Shown here one piece after another: positions 41,711-51,167 of a DNA stretch of 64,000 nucleotides (positions are counted from its first letter, which is position 1; the number at the start of each line of letters is the position of its first letter). The position numbers and the translations under genes are program-made. The DNA comes from Ignatzschineria sp. (GTDB lineage: Bacteria; Pseudomonadota; Gammaproteobacteria; Cardiobacteriales; Wohlfahrtiimonadaceae): contig JASLFU010000015.1 of assembly GCA_030150405.1 (NCBI GenBank), positions 24,335-88,334 of the forward strand, written 5' to 3'. The notes below the pieces were generated by a model. That model was not told where the DNA came from. It ran no database searches and saw nothing but the letters and a program-made list of their open reading frames with translations.

Positions 41711-43462
41711 ATGCAGAATAATCAGCAACGTCTCTTTCTACTATTGATCTTGGGAGCGATTATCTACTTTCTTTATACAAAGTGGGATGCTCACAAGAAT
41801 CCAGCGCCAGCACCGCAAACTTTAGAGCAAACAGTGCAGAGCTCTTCTTCGGCAGATGGTCAGAGCGCAAATGATCAAGGCGTTCCCACGCTCTCTTCAG
41901 GTCAGGCTGAAGGTTCAGTCCCTGGCGCAATCTCTGATTACATCACCGTATTGACCGATGTTTATGAGATTAAGATTAAAGCTGAAGGGGGAGATATCTT
42001 TGAAGTAGGGCTTCGAGATTATCCAGAGAGCCTAGAAGAGCAAGATGTGCCCTTTAAAGTGATGGCTGAAGATTCGGTGCGCTATCAAATTAGTCAAACA
42101 GGCTTAACCGGTGGCACTCATGAAAATCCCAATCATGCCAATAGCCTCTTTACGGCAGACGCGAAAGCTTTTGAAATGAAAGAGGGAGAGGATACCTTAG
42201 TGGTTCCTTTAACTTATGAGGATGAAGCTTCGGGCTTAACGGTTACAAAAACTTACCGTTTTGAGCGGGGTAGCTACACTATTGGTTTTGAGCATAGAGT
42301 AGAAAATAACTCCGATCAGATCTGGGTGGGGCGCGAGTATCGCCAAATCGCTAAAAAGCCTGAAAATAAAAAGAAAGGTGGTTTTGGAGCTTCAAGCTTT
42401 ACCGGAAGTGTTTTCTCGCTCCCAGAGAATGATCATAAATATGAGAAGCTCGCCTTTGAGAAGATGACGGTAAAAGAGAAAGGCGTGGACCCTACCTCTG
42501 GAGCTACAGTTGAGCAGCGTCGTCCGAAACAGTTTGTGGGAGAGGCGGGTTGGATCTCAATGATTGAGCAATACTTCGTCACTGCTTGGATTCCGGGTAA
42601 GGATAAAGAAGATACACGTTCAACGCTTAATATTGTGGAGACTCTCCAGTTAGGAACGTATAAAGACCCAAGCTTAAATACCTACATTATTCGCATGTAT
42701 GGGCAGAATGATGTTGTGGTTCAGCCAGGGGAAAGTCACACTTTTGAGAGTCGTCTCTTTGCAGGGCCAAAACTGAAAGAGCAACTTGCAGCTGCGGCTG
42801 ATCGTTTAGAGCTTACCCTCGATTATGGTTGGTTTAGCCCAATCTCCAACATCATGCTTTGGGTGTTGAAGTTCTTCCACTCCTTTGTAGGTAACTGGGG
42901 TTGGTCTATTGTTCTCTTGACTGTTACGGTGAAGATTGCGCTTCTCTACTTCGCGAATAAAGGTTATACGTCTATGGCGCGGATGCGCAATGTCGCGCCG
43001 AAGTTAGAGCTGATTAGGGAGCAATATGGTGAGGATCGCCAAAAGCTTTCTGAAGAGATGATGAAGCTATATCGTAAAGAGAAGATTAATCCTTTAGGTG
43101 GATGTTGGCCGATTATCATTCAGATCCCGATCTTTATTTCGCTCTTCTGGATGCTTATGGAGAGTGTGGAATTGCGTCAAGCGCCCTGGATCTTATGGAT
43201 TAAGGATTTATCAAAGATGGATCCCTACTTCATCTTGCCGCTAATTATGGGGGCGACGATGTTCTTCCAGCAACGTTTAAATCCAGCACCCACGGATCCT
43301 ACGCAAGCGAAGATCATTAAATGGATGCCAGTAGTCTTTACCTTTATGTTTATGTGGTTTGCCTCAGGTATTGTGCTTTACTGGATTACCAACAACTTAC
43401 TTACGATTTTGCAGCAATCGATTATTATGCGTCGTGTTGAGAGAGAGCATGCGAAAGAGTAA
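41711..43462 (+). CDS. yidC: Membrane protein insertase YidC
   Basis: The 583-residue protein has an N-terminal membrane anchor (MQNNQQRLFLLLILGAIIYF), a large periplasmic domain (about 55-355), and the five-segment insertase core (LDYGWFSPISNIMLWVLKFF, GCWPIIIQIPIFISLFWMLM). The conserved Arg lies in the first core segment region. It inserts inner-membrane proteins. ATG 41711 is preferred over an in-frame TTG at 41705. Confidence 0.97.
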   Translation: MQNNQQRLFLLLILGAIIYFLYTKWDAHKNPAPAPQTLEQTVQSSSSADGQSANDQGVPTLSSGQAEGSVPGAISDYITVLTDVYEIKIKAEGGDIFEVGLRDYPESLEEQDVPFKVMAEDSVRYQISQTGLTGGTHENPNHANSLFTADAKAFEMKEGEDTLVVPLTYEDEASGLTVTKTYRFERGSYTIGFEHRVENNSDQIWVGREYRQIAKKPENKKKGGFGASSFTGSVFSLPENDHKYEKLAFEKMTVKEKGVDPTSGATVEQRRPKQFVGEAGWISMIEQYFVTAWIPGKDKEDTRSTLNIVETLQLGTYKDPSLNTYIIRMYGQNDVVVQPGESHTFESRLFAGPKLKEQLAAAADRLELTLDYGWFSPISNIMLWVLKFFHSFVGNWGWSIVLLTVTVKIALLYFANKGYTSMARMRNVAPKLELIREQYGEDRQKLSEEMMKLYRKEKINPLGGCWPIIIQIPIFISLFWMLMESVELRQAPWILWIKDLSKMDPYFILPLIMGATMFFQQRLNPAPTDPTQAKIIKWMPVVFTFMFMWFASGIVLYWITNNLLTILQQSIIMRRVEREHAKE

Positions 43463-43491
43463 GAGTTCTTTTCCATAAAAAATAGATTTAT

Positions 43492-43521
43492 AACAATCCC
43501 CTTTATTGGGGATTGTTTTTC
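43492..43521 (+). terminator. Terminator or attenuator between yidC and mnmE
   Basis: AACAATCCCC (43492-43501) pairs with GGGGATTGTT (43508-43517), followed by TTTCTTT. It ends 3 bases before the mnmE Shine-Dalgarno sequence, so full termination here would isolate mnmE unless it has its own promoter or readthrough occurs. Confidence 0.82.
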
Positions 43522-43536
43522 TTTAAGGAGAAAAAA

Positions 43537-44865
43537 GTGTTAAAGGATAGAACCATTAGTGCTATTGCCACAAGCACAGGTATCGGGGGAATTGGGATTG
43601 TGCGCCTTTCGGGAAGCGATGCGCTCACGATCGCTAAAAAGATGACCAATATTCAACAGTTCAAACCTCGTTATGCCCACTTTAGCCCTTTTTTAGGGGA
43701 GGATGGTGTCGCTATTGATGAGGGGGTGGTGATCTATTATCAGGGGCCCAATTCTTTTACTGGCGAAGATGTGATTGAGTTGCAAGGTCATGGGGGATTA
43801 ACTGTACTTAGTCGGGTACTGGCGCGAACTATAGAGCTAGGTGCTGAGCAAGCGCGACGGGGGGAATTCTCGGAGCGGGCCTTCTTAAATGGAAAGTTGG
43901 ATTTAGTGCAAGCGGAAGCCATTCATGATCTCATCGTCAGTCAGAGCGAGGCGCAAGCAAAAGCGGCGATGAATTCATTGAGCGGGAATTTTTCAAAACG
44001 GGTTAAAACACTGCTCGAAACATTGATTCAACTTCGTGTTTATATTGAAGCTGCCATCGATTTTAGTGAAGAGGATATCGATTTTATTTCGGATGGCAAT
44101 GTGTTGGTAGGTCTTAATGATCTTAATGAGAAGGTATCGCAGTTATTAGCCAGTGCCGGTAGTGGGAAATTGCTCACGGATGGTTTAAATGTAGTCATTG
44201 CCGGTAAACCTAATGCGGGAAAGTCGAGTTTGCTTAATGCACTTTCAGGTGAAGAGACCGCCATTGTGACCGATATTGAGGGGACAACGCGCGATGTCTT
44301 GCGAGAGCAGATTGTTATTGAGGGCGTGCCCATTCATATTATCGACACGGCAGGTTTGCGTGAGACAGACGATAAGATCGAAGCCGAAGGCATTAAACGA
44401 GCAAAACGAGAGATGGAGAGCGCAGATCTTGTACTTTGGATGCATGATGATGGCTCTGAAGAGGAGAGGGTAGATGATGAAATTTTAGCGCTCAATTTAC
44501 CGATCATCTATATTCACAACAAGATCGATCTTTCAGGAAAAGCTGCTGGAATCTATGAAGATCATATTGCGATGAGTGCAAAAACAGGAGAGGGCTTAGA
44601 GCTTGTACAGTCCGCGATTTTAGAGCGCGCAGGCTATGATGCACAGGAAGGTCTATTTAGTGCTCGTGAGCGGCATCTTTTCTCACTAAAAAGGGTCTTA
44701 GAGCATTTTGAAGTGGCGCTTTCACTTATCAAAAGTGAGCACTCTATCGAGCTTGTGGCGGAAGAGTTGCGCTTAGCGCAAATTGCACTAGGAGAAATTA
44801 CAGGTGAATTTAGTTCAGATGCATTACTCGGGGAGATCTTCTCAAGTTTCTGTGTTGGGAAATAG
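43537..44865 (+). CDS. mnmE: tRNA modification GTPase MnmE
   Basis: The 442-residue protein has the formyl-THF-binding N-domain (ISAIATSTGIGGIGIVRLSG), G-domain motifs AGKPNAGKSSLLNAL (G1), DTAGLRETDD (G3) and NKID (G4), and ends in FCVGK. With MnmG it makes the cmnm5U wobble modification. GTG 43537 follows AAGGAG by 7 bases; an upstream TTG frame adds a T-run-encoded tail and is rejected. Confidence 0.97.
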   Translation: MLKDRTISAIATSTGIGGIGIVRLSGSDALTIAKKMTNIQQFKPRYAHFSPFLGEDGVAIDEGVVIYYQGPNSFTGEDVIELQGHGGLTVLSRVLARTIELGAEQARRGEFSERAFLNGKLDLVQAEAIHDLIVSQSEAQAKAAMNSLSGNFSKRVKTLLETLIQLRVYIEAAIDFSEEDIDFISDGNVLVGLNDLNEKVSQLLASAGSGKLLTDGLNVVIAGKPNAGKSSLLNALSGEETAIVTDIEGTTRDVLREQIVIEGVPIHIIDTAGLRETDDKIEAEGIKRAKREMESADLVLWMHDDGSEEERVDDEILALNLPIIYIHNKIDLSGKAAGIYEDHIAMSAKTGEGLELVQSAILERAGYDAQEGLFSARERHLFSLKRVLEHFEVALSLIKSEHSIELVAEELRLAQIALGEITGEFSSDALLGEIFSSFCVGK

Positions 44866-44878
44866 GGGGAGGGGGGGA

Positions 44879-45100
44879 ATGCTCACCAAAGAGAATCTTG
44901 TAAAATTAACTACCGTGACCATGCCTTTTGGTCGTTATGAGGGTAGGGTGCTGATTGATCTGCCAGAAGAGTATCTCCTTTGGTTCAACCGTGATGATAA
45001 GGGTTTTCCCAATGGGGAACTTGGTGAATTGATGCAGTTAGCCTTAATGTTAAAGGCGGATGGAACAGATGGTTTAATTAAAGCGCTAAAACGGTCATAG
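44879..45100 (+). CDS. DUF3820-family protein
   Basis: The 73-residue protein reads VTMPFGRYEGRVLIDLPEEY, LLWFNRDDKGFPNGELGELM, the pattern of DUF3820, a small family of unknown function. A purine-rich GGGGGAGGGGGG precedes ATG 44879. It begins 14 bases after mnmE and is probably cotranscribed. Confidence 0.88.
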   Translation: MLTKENLVKLTTVTMPFGRYEGRVLIDLPEEYLLWFNRDDKGFPNGELGELMQLALMLKADGTDGLIKALKRS

Positions 45101-45154
45101 AGATCATTTTTAATCTTTGTTTATAATCATTTTATTTTTTAGGTAAAGAAAAAA

Positions 45155-45181
45155 GGGGCTAAATTGTATTAGCCCCTTTTT
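45155..45181. terminator. Bidirectional terminator
   Basis: GGGGCTAA (45155-45162) pairs with TTAGCCCC (45169-45176), flanked by A-run and T-run. It separates the rightward mnmE unit from the leftward lipoprotein gene. Confidence 0.88.
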
Positions 45182-45229
45182 ATCACCGCACATAAAGTGC
45201 GATCTTTATCTTTACTTTTTTACGCTAAA

Positions 45230-46156
45230 TTATTTGAGAGCGTCTTTAAGGTCATCGATTTTATCAGCCGCTTGCTCTTTGATAGCATCTACTTTTGCAT
45301 CAACAGCTTCTTTGGCTTCTTCTGTACCGTCAGCTGCTTTCTCTTTAAGATCTTGGATCTTATCTGCAGCATCTTGCTCAATTTGCTCTACTTTGTCTTT
45401 AGCTTCTTGAACTTTATTATCTGCTTTGATTTTGTCAGCTTCTGCTTTAGCGTCTTCCTTAAGGTCTGCAGCTTTCTCTTTGGCTTCTTCTTGGAGATCT
45501 GCCGCTTTTTCTTTAGTCTCTTGAACAGGATCTTTCTCTTTTAGTTTTTCAACTTCTGCTTTTGCATCTTCTTTGATTTCAGTAGCTTTGTCTGCGGCAT
45601 CCTCTTTGAGCTCTTTAGCTTCTTGCTTTAATTCCTCTGCTTTTTTCGAGGGGTCAGCTTTATCAGCTTCCGCTTTAGCTTTCTCTTTAAGCTCATCTAC
45701 TTTTTCTTGTGCATTTTCTTTTACTTCAGCTGCTTTTTCTTTAGCCTCTTCAGTTAATTCTTTCGCTTTATCAGCACTTTTGTCAGCAGCTTCTTCTACT
45801 TTATCTTTAGCCTCATCTGCTTTATCTGTGAATTTTTCTTTTAATTCACGGGCTTCTTCTTTAGCTTTTTCTGCAGCATTTTTAGTAGCTTCTTTAGCAT
45901 CTTCATATGCTTTTTGAGTTGCATCTGCGCTCTTATCTGCAAGCTCTTTAGCTTTATCTTTAAGCACGGTGCCTTTTTCTACTGCGGAATCTTTAAGCTC
46001 TTTAGCTTTTTCTGCCGCAGAGTCTTTTAACTCAGTAGCTTCTTGAACGAGCTTGTTTTTCTCGTCAGCAATTTTGGTTTCTGTCTCTTCAGAACATGCT
46101 GCTAAGCCCACAAAAGCGATTGAGCTGATAAGAAATAATTTTGTTAATTTATTCAT
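45230..46156 (-). CDS. Lipoprotein with long LEA/apolipoprotein-like helical repeats
   Basis: The 308-residue precursor has a lipoprotein signal (MNKLTKLFLISSIAFVGLAAC). The whole mature part is made of Ala, Lys, Glu and Asp with 11-residue-like periodicity (AEKAKELKDSAVEK, ADKAKELTEEAKEKAAEV, EKAADLKEDAKAEADK). This resembles LEA and apolipoprotein-type amphipathic helices, known to protect membranes or proteins during drying or stress. It has no catalytic motif. The same-strand neighbour is the Na/Pi gene, 136 bases upstream. Confidence 0.85.
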   Translation of the reverse strand: MNKLTKLFLISSIAFVGLAACSEETETKIADEKNKLVQEATELKDSAAEKAKELKDSAVEKGTVLKDKAKELADKSADATQKAYEDAKEATKNAAEKAKEEARELKEKFTDKADEAKDKVEEAADKSADKAKELTEEAKEKAAEVKENAQEKVDELKEKAKAEADKADPSKKAEELKQEAKELKEDAADKATEIKEDAKAEVEKLKEKDPVQETKEKAADLQEEAKEKAADLKEDAKAEADKIKADNKVQEAKDKVEQIEQDAADKIQDLKEKAADGTEEAKEAVDAKVDAIKEQAADKIDDLKDALK

Positions 46157-46291
46157 AATTTTATCCCTTTACTTTTCAAGTAAGTTTACTTTTAAATATT
46201 TGATATTTTTTCAAATTATATTATTAAGTACTATTTAAATTTTATTATTACTTTAATTGAATGCCTTTATCTTGTTGATATAGAGTCCTAA

Positions 46292-48163
46292 TCAAAATCC
46301 TATTTTAACATCATTTTCAGAAAAACTTTCATCTTTCTCGTCCGTATTATTATCAAGTGCATCATAATCACTATTAATGGCCAGTTTAAGGATGCTATAA
46401 AGACTTGTGACTACCTGTTTAGCATAGCTCATATCGTTTAAAAGAGAGCTAGTAATAAAGCCATCAAACTGATTGCTTCGTAAAGAGTAGTAGAGCTGGG
46501 CTCGGAAAGCCTCTTCAAAGCTCTTGGAGGCTAAAAGAATACTCTCTAGTTTCTCATCAGAGATCGCCACATGGGGCAGGGACTTCTCCTCTAAATTGAG
46601 GCGATAGAACGTTCGTAAATTTTTTAAGATATAGCGACGAAGCTGAGTATATGCACTTCTTGCAGGTCCTGCTTCTCCGGCGAGATAGGCTTTTAAATTG
46701 ACTTGTAGATGTTTGCTGTTTTTAACAGCAGCTGCGAGCTTTAGGGCGATAATTTGGCAATTCATTAAGACTTGCTGATATTCTTCATCCTCTTCGGAGT
46801 ATTCAATACGACTGATGAAGGTTAAAATTTCGCTATAGATCCCTTTAATATGGTGGCGATAGAGTTTTTCAGCATCGATAAAGCCCTCTTCATGGAACTC
46901 TTCAAGCGCTTTTTCATCCATCTTGTCAGAGGAGAGTTCGCTGATGGGTAGATAAAGCGCATGGCAGATCACCTCTAGGCTCATGCGCGCTAAATGCTCA
47001 AGCTCTTGAAAAACAGCTTGTGTTGCCGTTTTTGTGGAGGAAAGGGCACTATCCTTAAGATATCGAGCATGAAGGGGTTCATCTTTCTCTTCGGGAAGCA
47101 GGGGGGCTTCGGGCTCTTTATCGATAAGGACTTTCGGTTCTTCAAGTTCTGGAATCCAATCTTTAAGTTTTTGTGCTAGACGATCTTGTAGTAGCCAAAA
47201 GAGTGAGACTCCAATCACATTAAAAATAGTGTAAAAGAGTGCGAGCTGAATTAAGGTATTGAGTGAAAGTGTTTCAGCAATGGTGGTGACAAGCCATGTA
47301 AGGGGCGTTAACAAAATAATAGAGATCGTGCCCGTCACGACATTAAAGATGACATGGGCTGCAGCAAGGCGCATTCCACTCCGCTCTCCTCCTAGAAAAC
47401 CCACAACGCCCGTGGCAACAGCGCTGCCGATAATCGAGCCGATCGCTAAAGCAAAGGCTTGCTCAATCTCGATCTGATTGAGACTAAGAGCCGTTAAAAT
47501 GAGCATTAAGGTGGCATGGCTTGATTGCAAAATAACTGTAAGAAGTAGCCCAATTCCGGCAAAAATCAGAGTGCCGATAATGCCGCTGCTCTGATATGCG
47601 GTAAAGTCTAATCCTTCTGTAAAGCCTGAGAAACCATTTTTAATTAGATCAATAGCTAGCAAAATAAAGGCAATTCCTAGCAAGACACGCCCAAGTGCTT
47701 TGGCTTTTTTACCGGCAAAAGAGGCTAAAATCCCTAGCACAATCATGGGATAAGCAAAGGGCCCTAGGCTGATATTTTGTCCGGCTAATGCCAATAACCA
47801 AATTCCGCCGCTAGCGCCAAGATTCGCTCCTAAAATAATGGAGATCCCCGCAGTGAGTGTGATTAAACCGGTACCAATAAAAGCGATGGTTAAGAGCGAG
47901 ACCACGGTGGTCGATTGCAAAATGAGAGAGGCGCTGGTCCCAAAGAGTAGGCTTTTAAAGGGAGTAGAGGTGCTACGAGCGAGCACTCGTTCTAGCTTTC
48001 CGCCGGCTAATTGCTGAAGACCATCTTGCATACATTGCATACCAAAGAGAAAGAATGCGAGCCCGGAGCAGAGCTCTAGCCAGCTCGGATGGCCTCTAAA
48101 AGAGAAGAGAAGGGCGATAGCAATCAGTGTAAAAATCGTAATTTTTAGATTCTTCTTGGTCAT
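46292..48163 (-). CDS. Na/Pi cotransporter-family protein with PhoU-like domain
   Basis: The 623-residue protein has about eight or nine membrane segments (to about 335) with the duplicated QSTT/QSS family motif: LFGTSASLILQSTTVVSLLT and LTVILQSSHATLMLILTAL. The cytoplasmic C-terminal part (about 370-600) is helical and PhoU-like. Relatives import phosphate with sodium. ATG 48163 is preferred over an in-frame TTG at 48181. Confidence 0.9.
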   Translation of the reverse strand: MTKKNLKITIFTLIAIALLFSFRGHPSWLELCSGLAFFLFGMQCMQDGLQQLAGGKLERVLARSTSTPFKSLLFGTSASLILQSTTVVSLLTIAFIGTGLITLTAGISIILGANLGASGGIWLLALAGQNISLGPFAYPMIVLGILASFAGKKAKALGRVLLGIAFILLAIDLIKNGFSGFTEGLDFTAYQSSGIIGTLIFAGIGLLLTVILQSSHATLMLILTALSLNQIEIEQAFALAIGSIIGSAVATGVVGFLGGERSGMRLAAAHVIFNVVTGTISIILLTPLTWLVTTIAETLSLNTLIQLALFYTIFNVIGVSLFWLLQDRLAQKLKDWIPELEEPKVLIDKEPEAPLLPEEKDEPLHARYLKDSALSSTKTATQAVFQELEHLARMSLEVICHALYLPISELSSDKMDEKALEEFHEEGFIDAEKLYRHHIKGIYSEILTFISRIEYSEEDEEYQQVLMNCQIIALKLAAAVKNSKHLQVNLKAYLAGEAGPARSAYTQLRRYILKNLRTFYRLNLEEKSLPHVAISDEKLESILLASKSFEEAFRAQLYYSLRSNQFDGFITSSLLNDMSYAKQVVTSLYSILKLAINSDYDALDNNTDEKDESFSENDVKIGF

Positions 48164-48314
48164 AAGCGCTCTGCTATACAATTGTTTATGGGCTAAAAAT
48201 TATACCAAAAAGTGGGGCTAAGGTTTGATTAAGTGGGGAGATGACAGGCTTATGTTAAAATTAGATATAAATTAGATAACAGCTGGCTAAATTTAAAGAA
48301 GAGTAAGAGAAATC

Positions 48315-48560
48315 ATGCAGGATAAGAGAGCAGAGCAATATCAATTACGTTTGACCTCTTCGGGGCTCTATTTAGAACGAATAGTGATCGAAGAAGCACA
48401 GGAGATTGTGGCTGAGAGCCGTTCGTTAGATGAGCTTCATAAAAGGCCTACGGATCGCCTATTCTCCGGGGAATATCGTTCTGAGCGGGGTGAGTTTACG
48501 GTGGAAAACCTAGCGGATAAGCCTTACATCTCCGCTCATTGTGATCTCTTTATTTTCTAA
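48315..48560 (+). CDS. Small protein of unknown function
   Basis: The 81-residue protein (MQDKRAEQYQLRLTSSGLYL ... PYISAHCDLFIF) has no recognised domain. AGAGTAAGAGA lies upstream. It is 35 bases before xerD and probably in the same transcript. Confidence 0.65.
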   Translation: MQDKRAEQYQLRLTSSGLYLERIVIEEAQEIVAESRSLDELHKRPTDRLFSGEYRSERGEFTVENLADKPYISAHCDLFIF

Positions 48561-48595
48561 GTTTTATTGGCAACATTTGGGAAAGGCGAAAATAG

Positions 48596-49516
48596 ATGAG
48601 TAATAGGGATGAGATCAGCTCTGAAAATGAGGCAATGGTAGAGCGCTTTCAGGAGTCCCTCTGGTTTCATAAAGGGGCAAGTGAAAAGACGCTCGATTCC
48701 TATCGGGCAGATTTAGAAAAGTTAGCGCTTTTTTTATCTGAGCATGCACCTGAGGAGCGATTAACTACCCTTGTTGCGCCAAAATTACAAAGTTTTTTTG
48801 ATGCGGAGCTCAAAAAAGGGATAAGCCCCCGGAGTTTGGCCCGTTACCTCTCCTGTTATAAACATTTCTATACCTTTTTAATCGTAGAGAAAATTCGCCA
48901 AGATAATCCTGCCGAGAAGATTAAGCTTCCTAAATTTCATGCTGCATTACCCACTTCGCTTTCAGAGTCTGATGTGGAGGCGCTACTCTCTGCGCCAGAT
49001 CTTTCGACCCCCTTAGGGCTTAGAGATAGTGCAATGTTGGAGATGCTCTACTCTTGCGGATTTCGGGTTTCAGAGTTAATTACTTTAACTTTTTCACAGA
49101 TTAATTTTAATGCAGGTTATGTGCGCGTAGTGGGGAAGGGGGATCGAGAGCGACTAATTCCGATTGGCGAGGTGGCTTTAGAGGCGCTAGAAGAGTATGT
49201 CTCTCGAGGACGAGAAGCGCTTTTAAAGGGAAGAACGAGTGATGCGCTTTTTGTAAGCAATCGAGGCACATTTATGACGCGGCAAACCTTTTGGCATATT
49301 ATTAAAAAATATGTGAAGGAGCAGGGGATCGATGCAGAGATCTCGCCCCATACACTTCGCCACGCTTTTGCGACACATCTTGTTAATAATGGAGCAGATC
49401 TTCGGGCTGTTCAGCTGCTTTTAGGGCATAGCAGCCTTTCAACCACTCAAATTTATACCCATGTGGCTACAGAACGTTTAAAGCGGCTTCATGAAAAAAA
49501 TCATCCCCGGGGTTAG
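48596..49516 (+). CDS. xerD: Site-specific tyrosine recombinase XerD
   Basis: The 306-residue protein has a core-binding domain (about 10-110) and the catalytic residues in SCGFRVSELITLTFSQ (Arg), PHTLRHAFATHLV (HxxR), LLGHSSLSTTQIYTHV (His, Tyr). With XerC it resolves chromosome dimers at dif. Its pairing with dsbC downstream is the usual gammaproteobacterial order, which favours XerD over XerC. Confidence 0.95.
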   Translation: MSNRDEISSENEAMVERFQESLWFHKGASEKTLDSYRADLEKLALFLSEHAPEERLTTLVAPKLQSFFDAELKKGISPRSLARYLSCYKHFYTFLIVEKIRQDNPAEKIKLPKFHAALPTSLSESDVEALLSAPDLSTPLGLRDSAMLEMLYSCGFRVSELITLTFSQINFNAGYVRVVGKGDRERLIPIGEVALEALEEYVSRGREALLKGRTSDALFVSNRGTFMTRQTFWHIIKKYVKEQGIDAEISPHTLRHAFATHLVNNGADLRAVQLLLGHSSLSTTQIYTHVATERLKRLHEKNHPRG

Positions 49517-49606
49517 GAATTTTGGGGCGAGGAGAAATTCCATTTACTTTAGGAATGATTCCGTTAAACTTTACAGAACAAAATTTTAAAATAGATTGAG
49601 GAAATT

Positions 49607-50323
49607 ATGCATAAAAAATTACTCTTAACGGGTGCACTTCTAGGTTTAAGCGCCGGCACAATGGCACTTGCTGAGCCAAACTTAGATTATTTTAAGGATC
49701 TTATTCGGGGGGCGAGTATTGAGAGTGTTGAGCCTTCGGTGATTGAAGGTCTCTATGAGATCTCAGTAAAAGAGAGCCCTTATCCTATCTTTATCTCAAA
49801 AGATGGGAAGTATATGCTCGAAGGAAATGCGGTGGATCTTGTACGGGGCATCAACCTCACAGAGCAGCATCTTAATAAAAAGAATAAGGCTTTAATCGAG
49901 GCGCTCGATGAAAAAGAGATGATCATTTATAAAGCAGAGAAGGAAGAGCATGTGGTAACGATCTTTACCGATATCGATTGCCCTTTCTGCCAGATGTTGC
50001 ATAAAGAGATGGAGGGCTACAATAAAGAGGGAATTACCGTTCGTTATTTAGCTTTCCCACGTATGGGTCTGAAATCACAAGCCTATACTGATTTAGTCTC
50101 GGTGTGGTGTGCAAAAGATCCTACTGCGGCATTAACGGATGCTAAAGCAGGCAAAAAGATTCCGGCAGCAAGTTGTGAAAATCCTGTAAAAGCGCAATAT
50201 GAGCTCGGTATTCAGATGGGCATTCAAGGTACCCCCGCGATTGTGTTAGAAGATGGTTCGATTATCGGTGGTTATGTGCCCCCTAAAGAGCTTAAACGAT
50301 CCATTAAATCTAAAGGGCTCTAA
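49607..50323 (+). CDS. dsbC: Thiol:disulfide isomerase DsbC
   Basis: The 238-residue precursor has a Sec signal peptide (MHKKLLLTGALLGLSAGTMA), an N-terminal dimerisation domain and a thioredoxin-fold domain with the active site DIDCPFCQMLHKEM. The cis-Pro loop is GIQGTPAIVLEDG. It corrects wrong disulfides in the periplasm. The active site is CPFC, whereas the E. coli protein has CGYC. It lies 90 bases after xerD. Confidence 0.94.
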   Translation: MHKKLLLTGALLGLSAGTMALAEPNLDYFKDLIRGASIESVEPSVIEGLYEISVKESPYPIFISKDGKYMLEGNAVDLVRGINLTEQHLNKKNKALIEALDEKEMIIYKAEKEEHVVTIFTDIDCPFCQMLHKEMEGYNKEGITVRYLAFPRMGLKSQAYTDLVSVWCAKDPTAALTDAKAGKKIPAASCENPVKAQYELGIQMGIQGTPAIVLEDGSIIGGYVPPKELKRSIKSKGL

Positions 50324-50410
50324 CGTTAAATAGAGGTTAGAGTTTAAAATTTATCGGCCTCTTTTCTTCTTTTAGAAGGGAGCGTTAATTTTAGATGGAT
50401 GCAGAATAAA

Positions 50411-50446
50411 AAAGAGATACCGCTTGCGTGGTATCTCTTTCATTCT
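50411..50446. terminator. Bidirectional terminator between dsbC and yhbY
   Basis: AAAGAGATACC (50411-50421) pairs with GGTATCTCTTT (50430-50440), flanked by A-rich and T-rich sequence. Confidence 0.88.
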
Positions 50447-50521
50447 CTTTAGGGAAAGTATCTACTGCTTCCCGGTTTTACTCTAAATTCTAAATTTTTA
50501 GTTCTTACTGACCTGAGTAAG

Positions 50522-50830
50522 TTATTTAAAATTAAAGAAGATCTTAGGTTCCTCATGGTTGCGCTTGAAGAGAATCACCATCGCACCGATCTTTTGGATC
50601 AAGGTTGCATCGAGCGCCTCGACCATTTCGGTTGTGATAGACTCTCTCTCATCGCGATCCCGACCAGCGAGCTTAATTTTAATCAGCTCGTGATGGGCAA
50701 GCGCTTTAGAAGCTTCTTCAAAAAAGGCTTCAGAAAGCCCATTATCCCCGAGAATTAACACCGGTTTTAGATGATGCGCTTTTGCTTTGAGGAATTTAAT
50801 ATGTTCGATTGTGAGTTTAATTTGCGTCAT
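50522..50830 (-). CDS. yhbY: CRM-domain ribosome-associated RNA-binding protein
   Basis: The 102-residue protein is a single CRM domain (IKFLKAKAHHLKPVLILGDN, GLSEAFFEEASKALAHHELI). YhbY associates with pre-50S ribosomes. Its position beside rlmE and ftsH is the conserved gammaproteobacterial one. Its start codon overlaps that of the divergent gene (CATG at 50828-50831). Confidence 0.95.
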   Translation of the reverse strand: MTQIKLTIEHIKFLKAKAHHLKPVLILGDNGLSEAFFEEASKALAHHELIKIKLAGRDRDERESITTEMVEALDATLIQKIGAMVILFKRNHEEPKIFFNFK

Positions 50831-51167
50831 GAATAATGAAAAATGCTCTAAAAATAAAGAAGACAGCGTATCACAAAAGGCCCAGCTCCGTCATCTTTTT
50901 GCGGGGCTGAAGATGGTGGCCTTCGGAATGTTTGTGGGGGCTATTGCGCTTCTAATCACACTCCATTTTCTCGATGTGAGTAAGAGTGTGGAGTTTTTTA
51001 CGCTGCTCTTTTTTGGATTGGCCAGTGGGGCATTTTTGCTAGGAAGAGGGCGTTCTATTCTGCTCTCATACGAAGAGGCGGTCACCCAAACTAAAAGGGC
51101 GCGTTATCATTCAGATATTCAAAACGTAGATGCAAAGCAGAGAGAAGGAGAGATCAATGAGCCGTAA
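50829..51167 (+). CDS. Small membrane protein, unknown function
   Basis: The 112-residue protein has two membrane segments (about 30-50 and 58-77) and a charged tail. ATG 50829 is chosen; a longer frame to 50787 lies inside yhbY. Its start shares bases with the yhbY start on the other strand, so no leader is available without overlap. It overlaps rlmE by 11 bases. Confidence 0.7.
   Translation: MNNEKCSKNKEDSVSQKAQLRHLFAGLKMVAFGMFVGAIALLITLHFLDVSKSVEFFTLLFFGLASGAFLLGRGRSILLSYEEAVTQTKRARYHSDIQNVDAKQREGEINEP

Noticed and set aside
45197..45917. Two rightward frames rich in Phe or Ser opposite the lipoprotein gene
   Set aside because: They are antisense shadows of the repetitive Lys/Glu/Ala codons of the minus-strand lipoprotein and have no RBS or protein-like composition.
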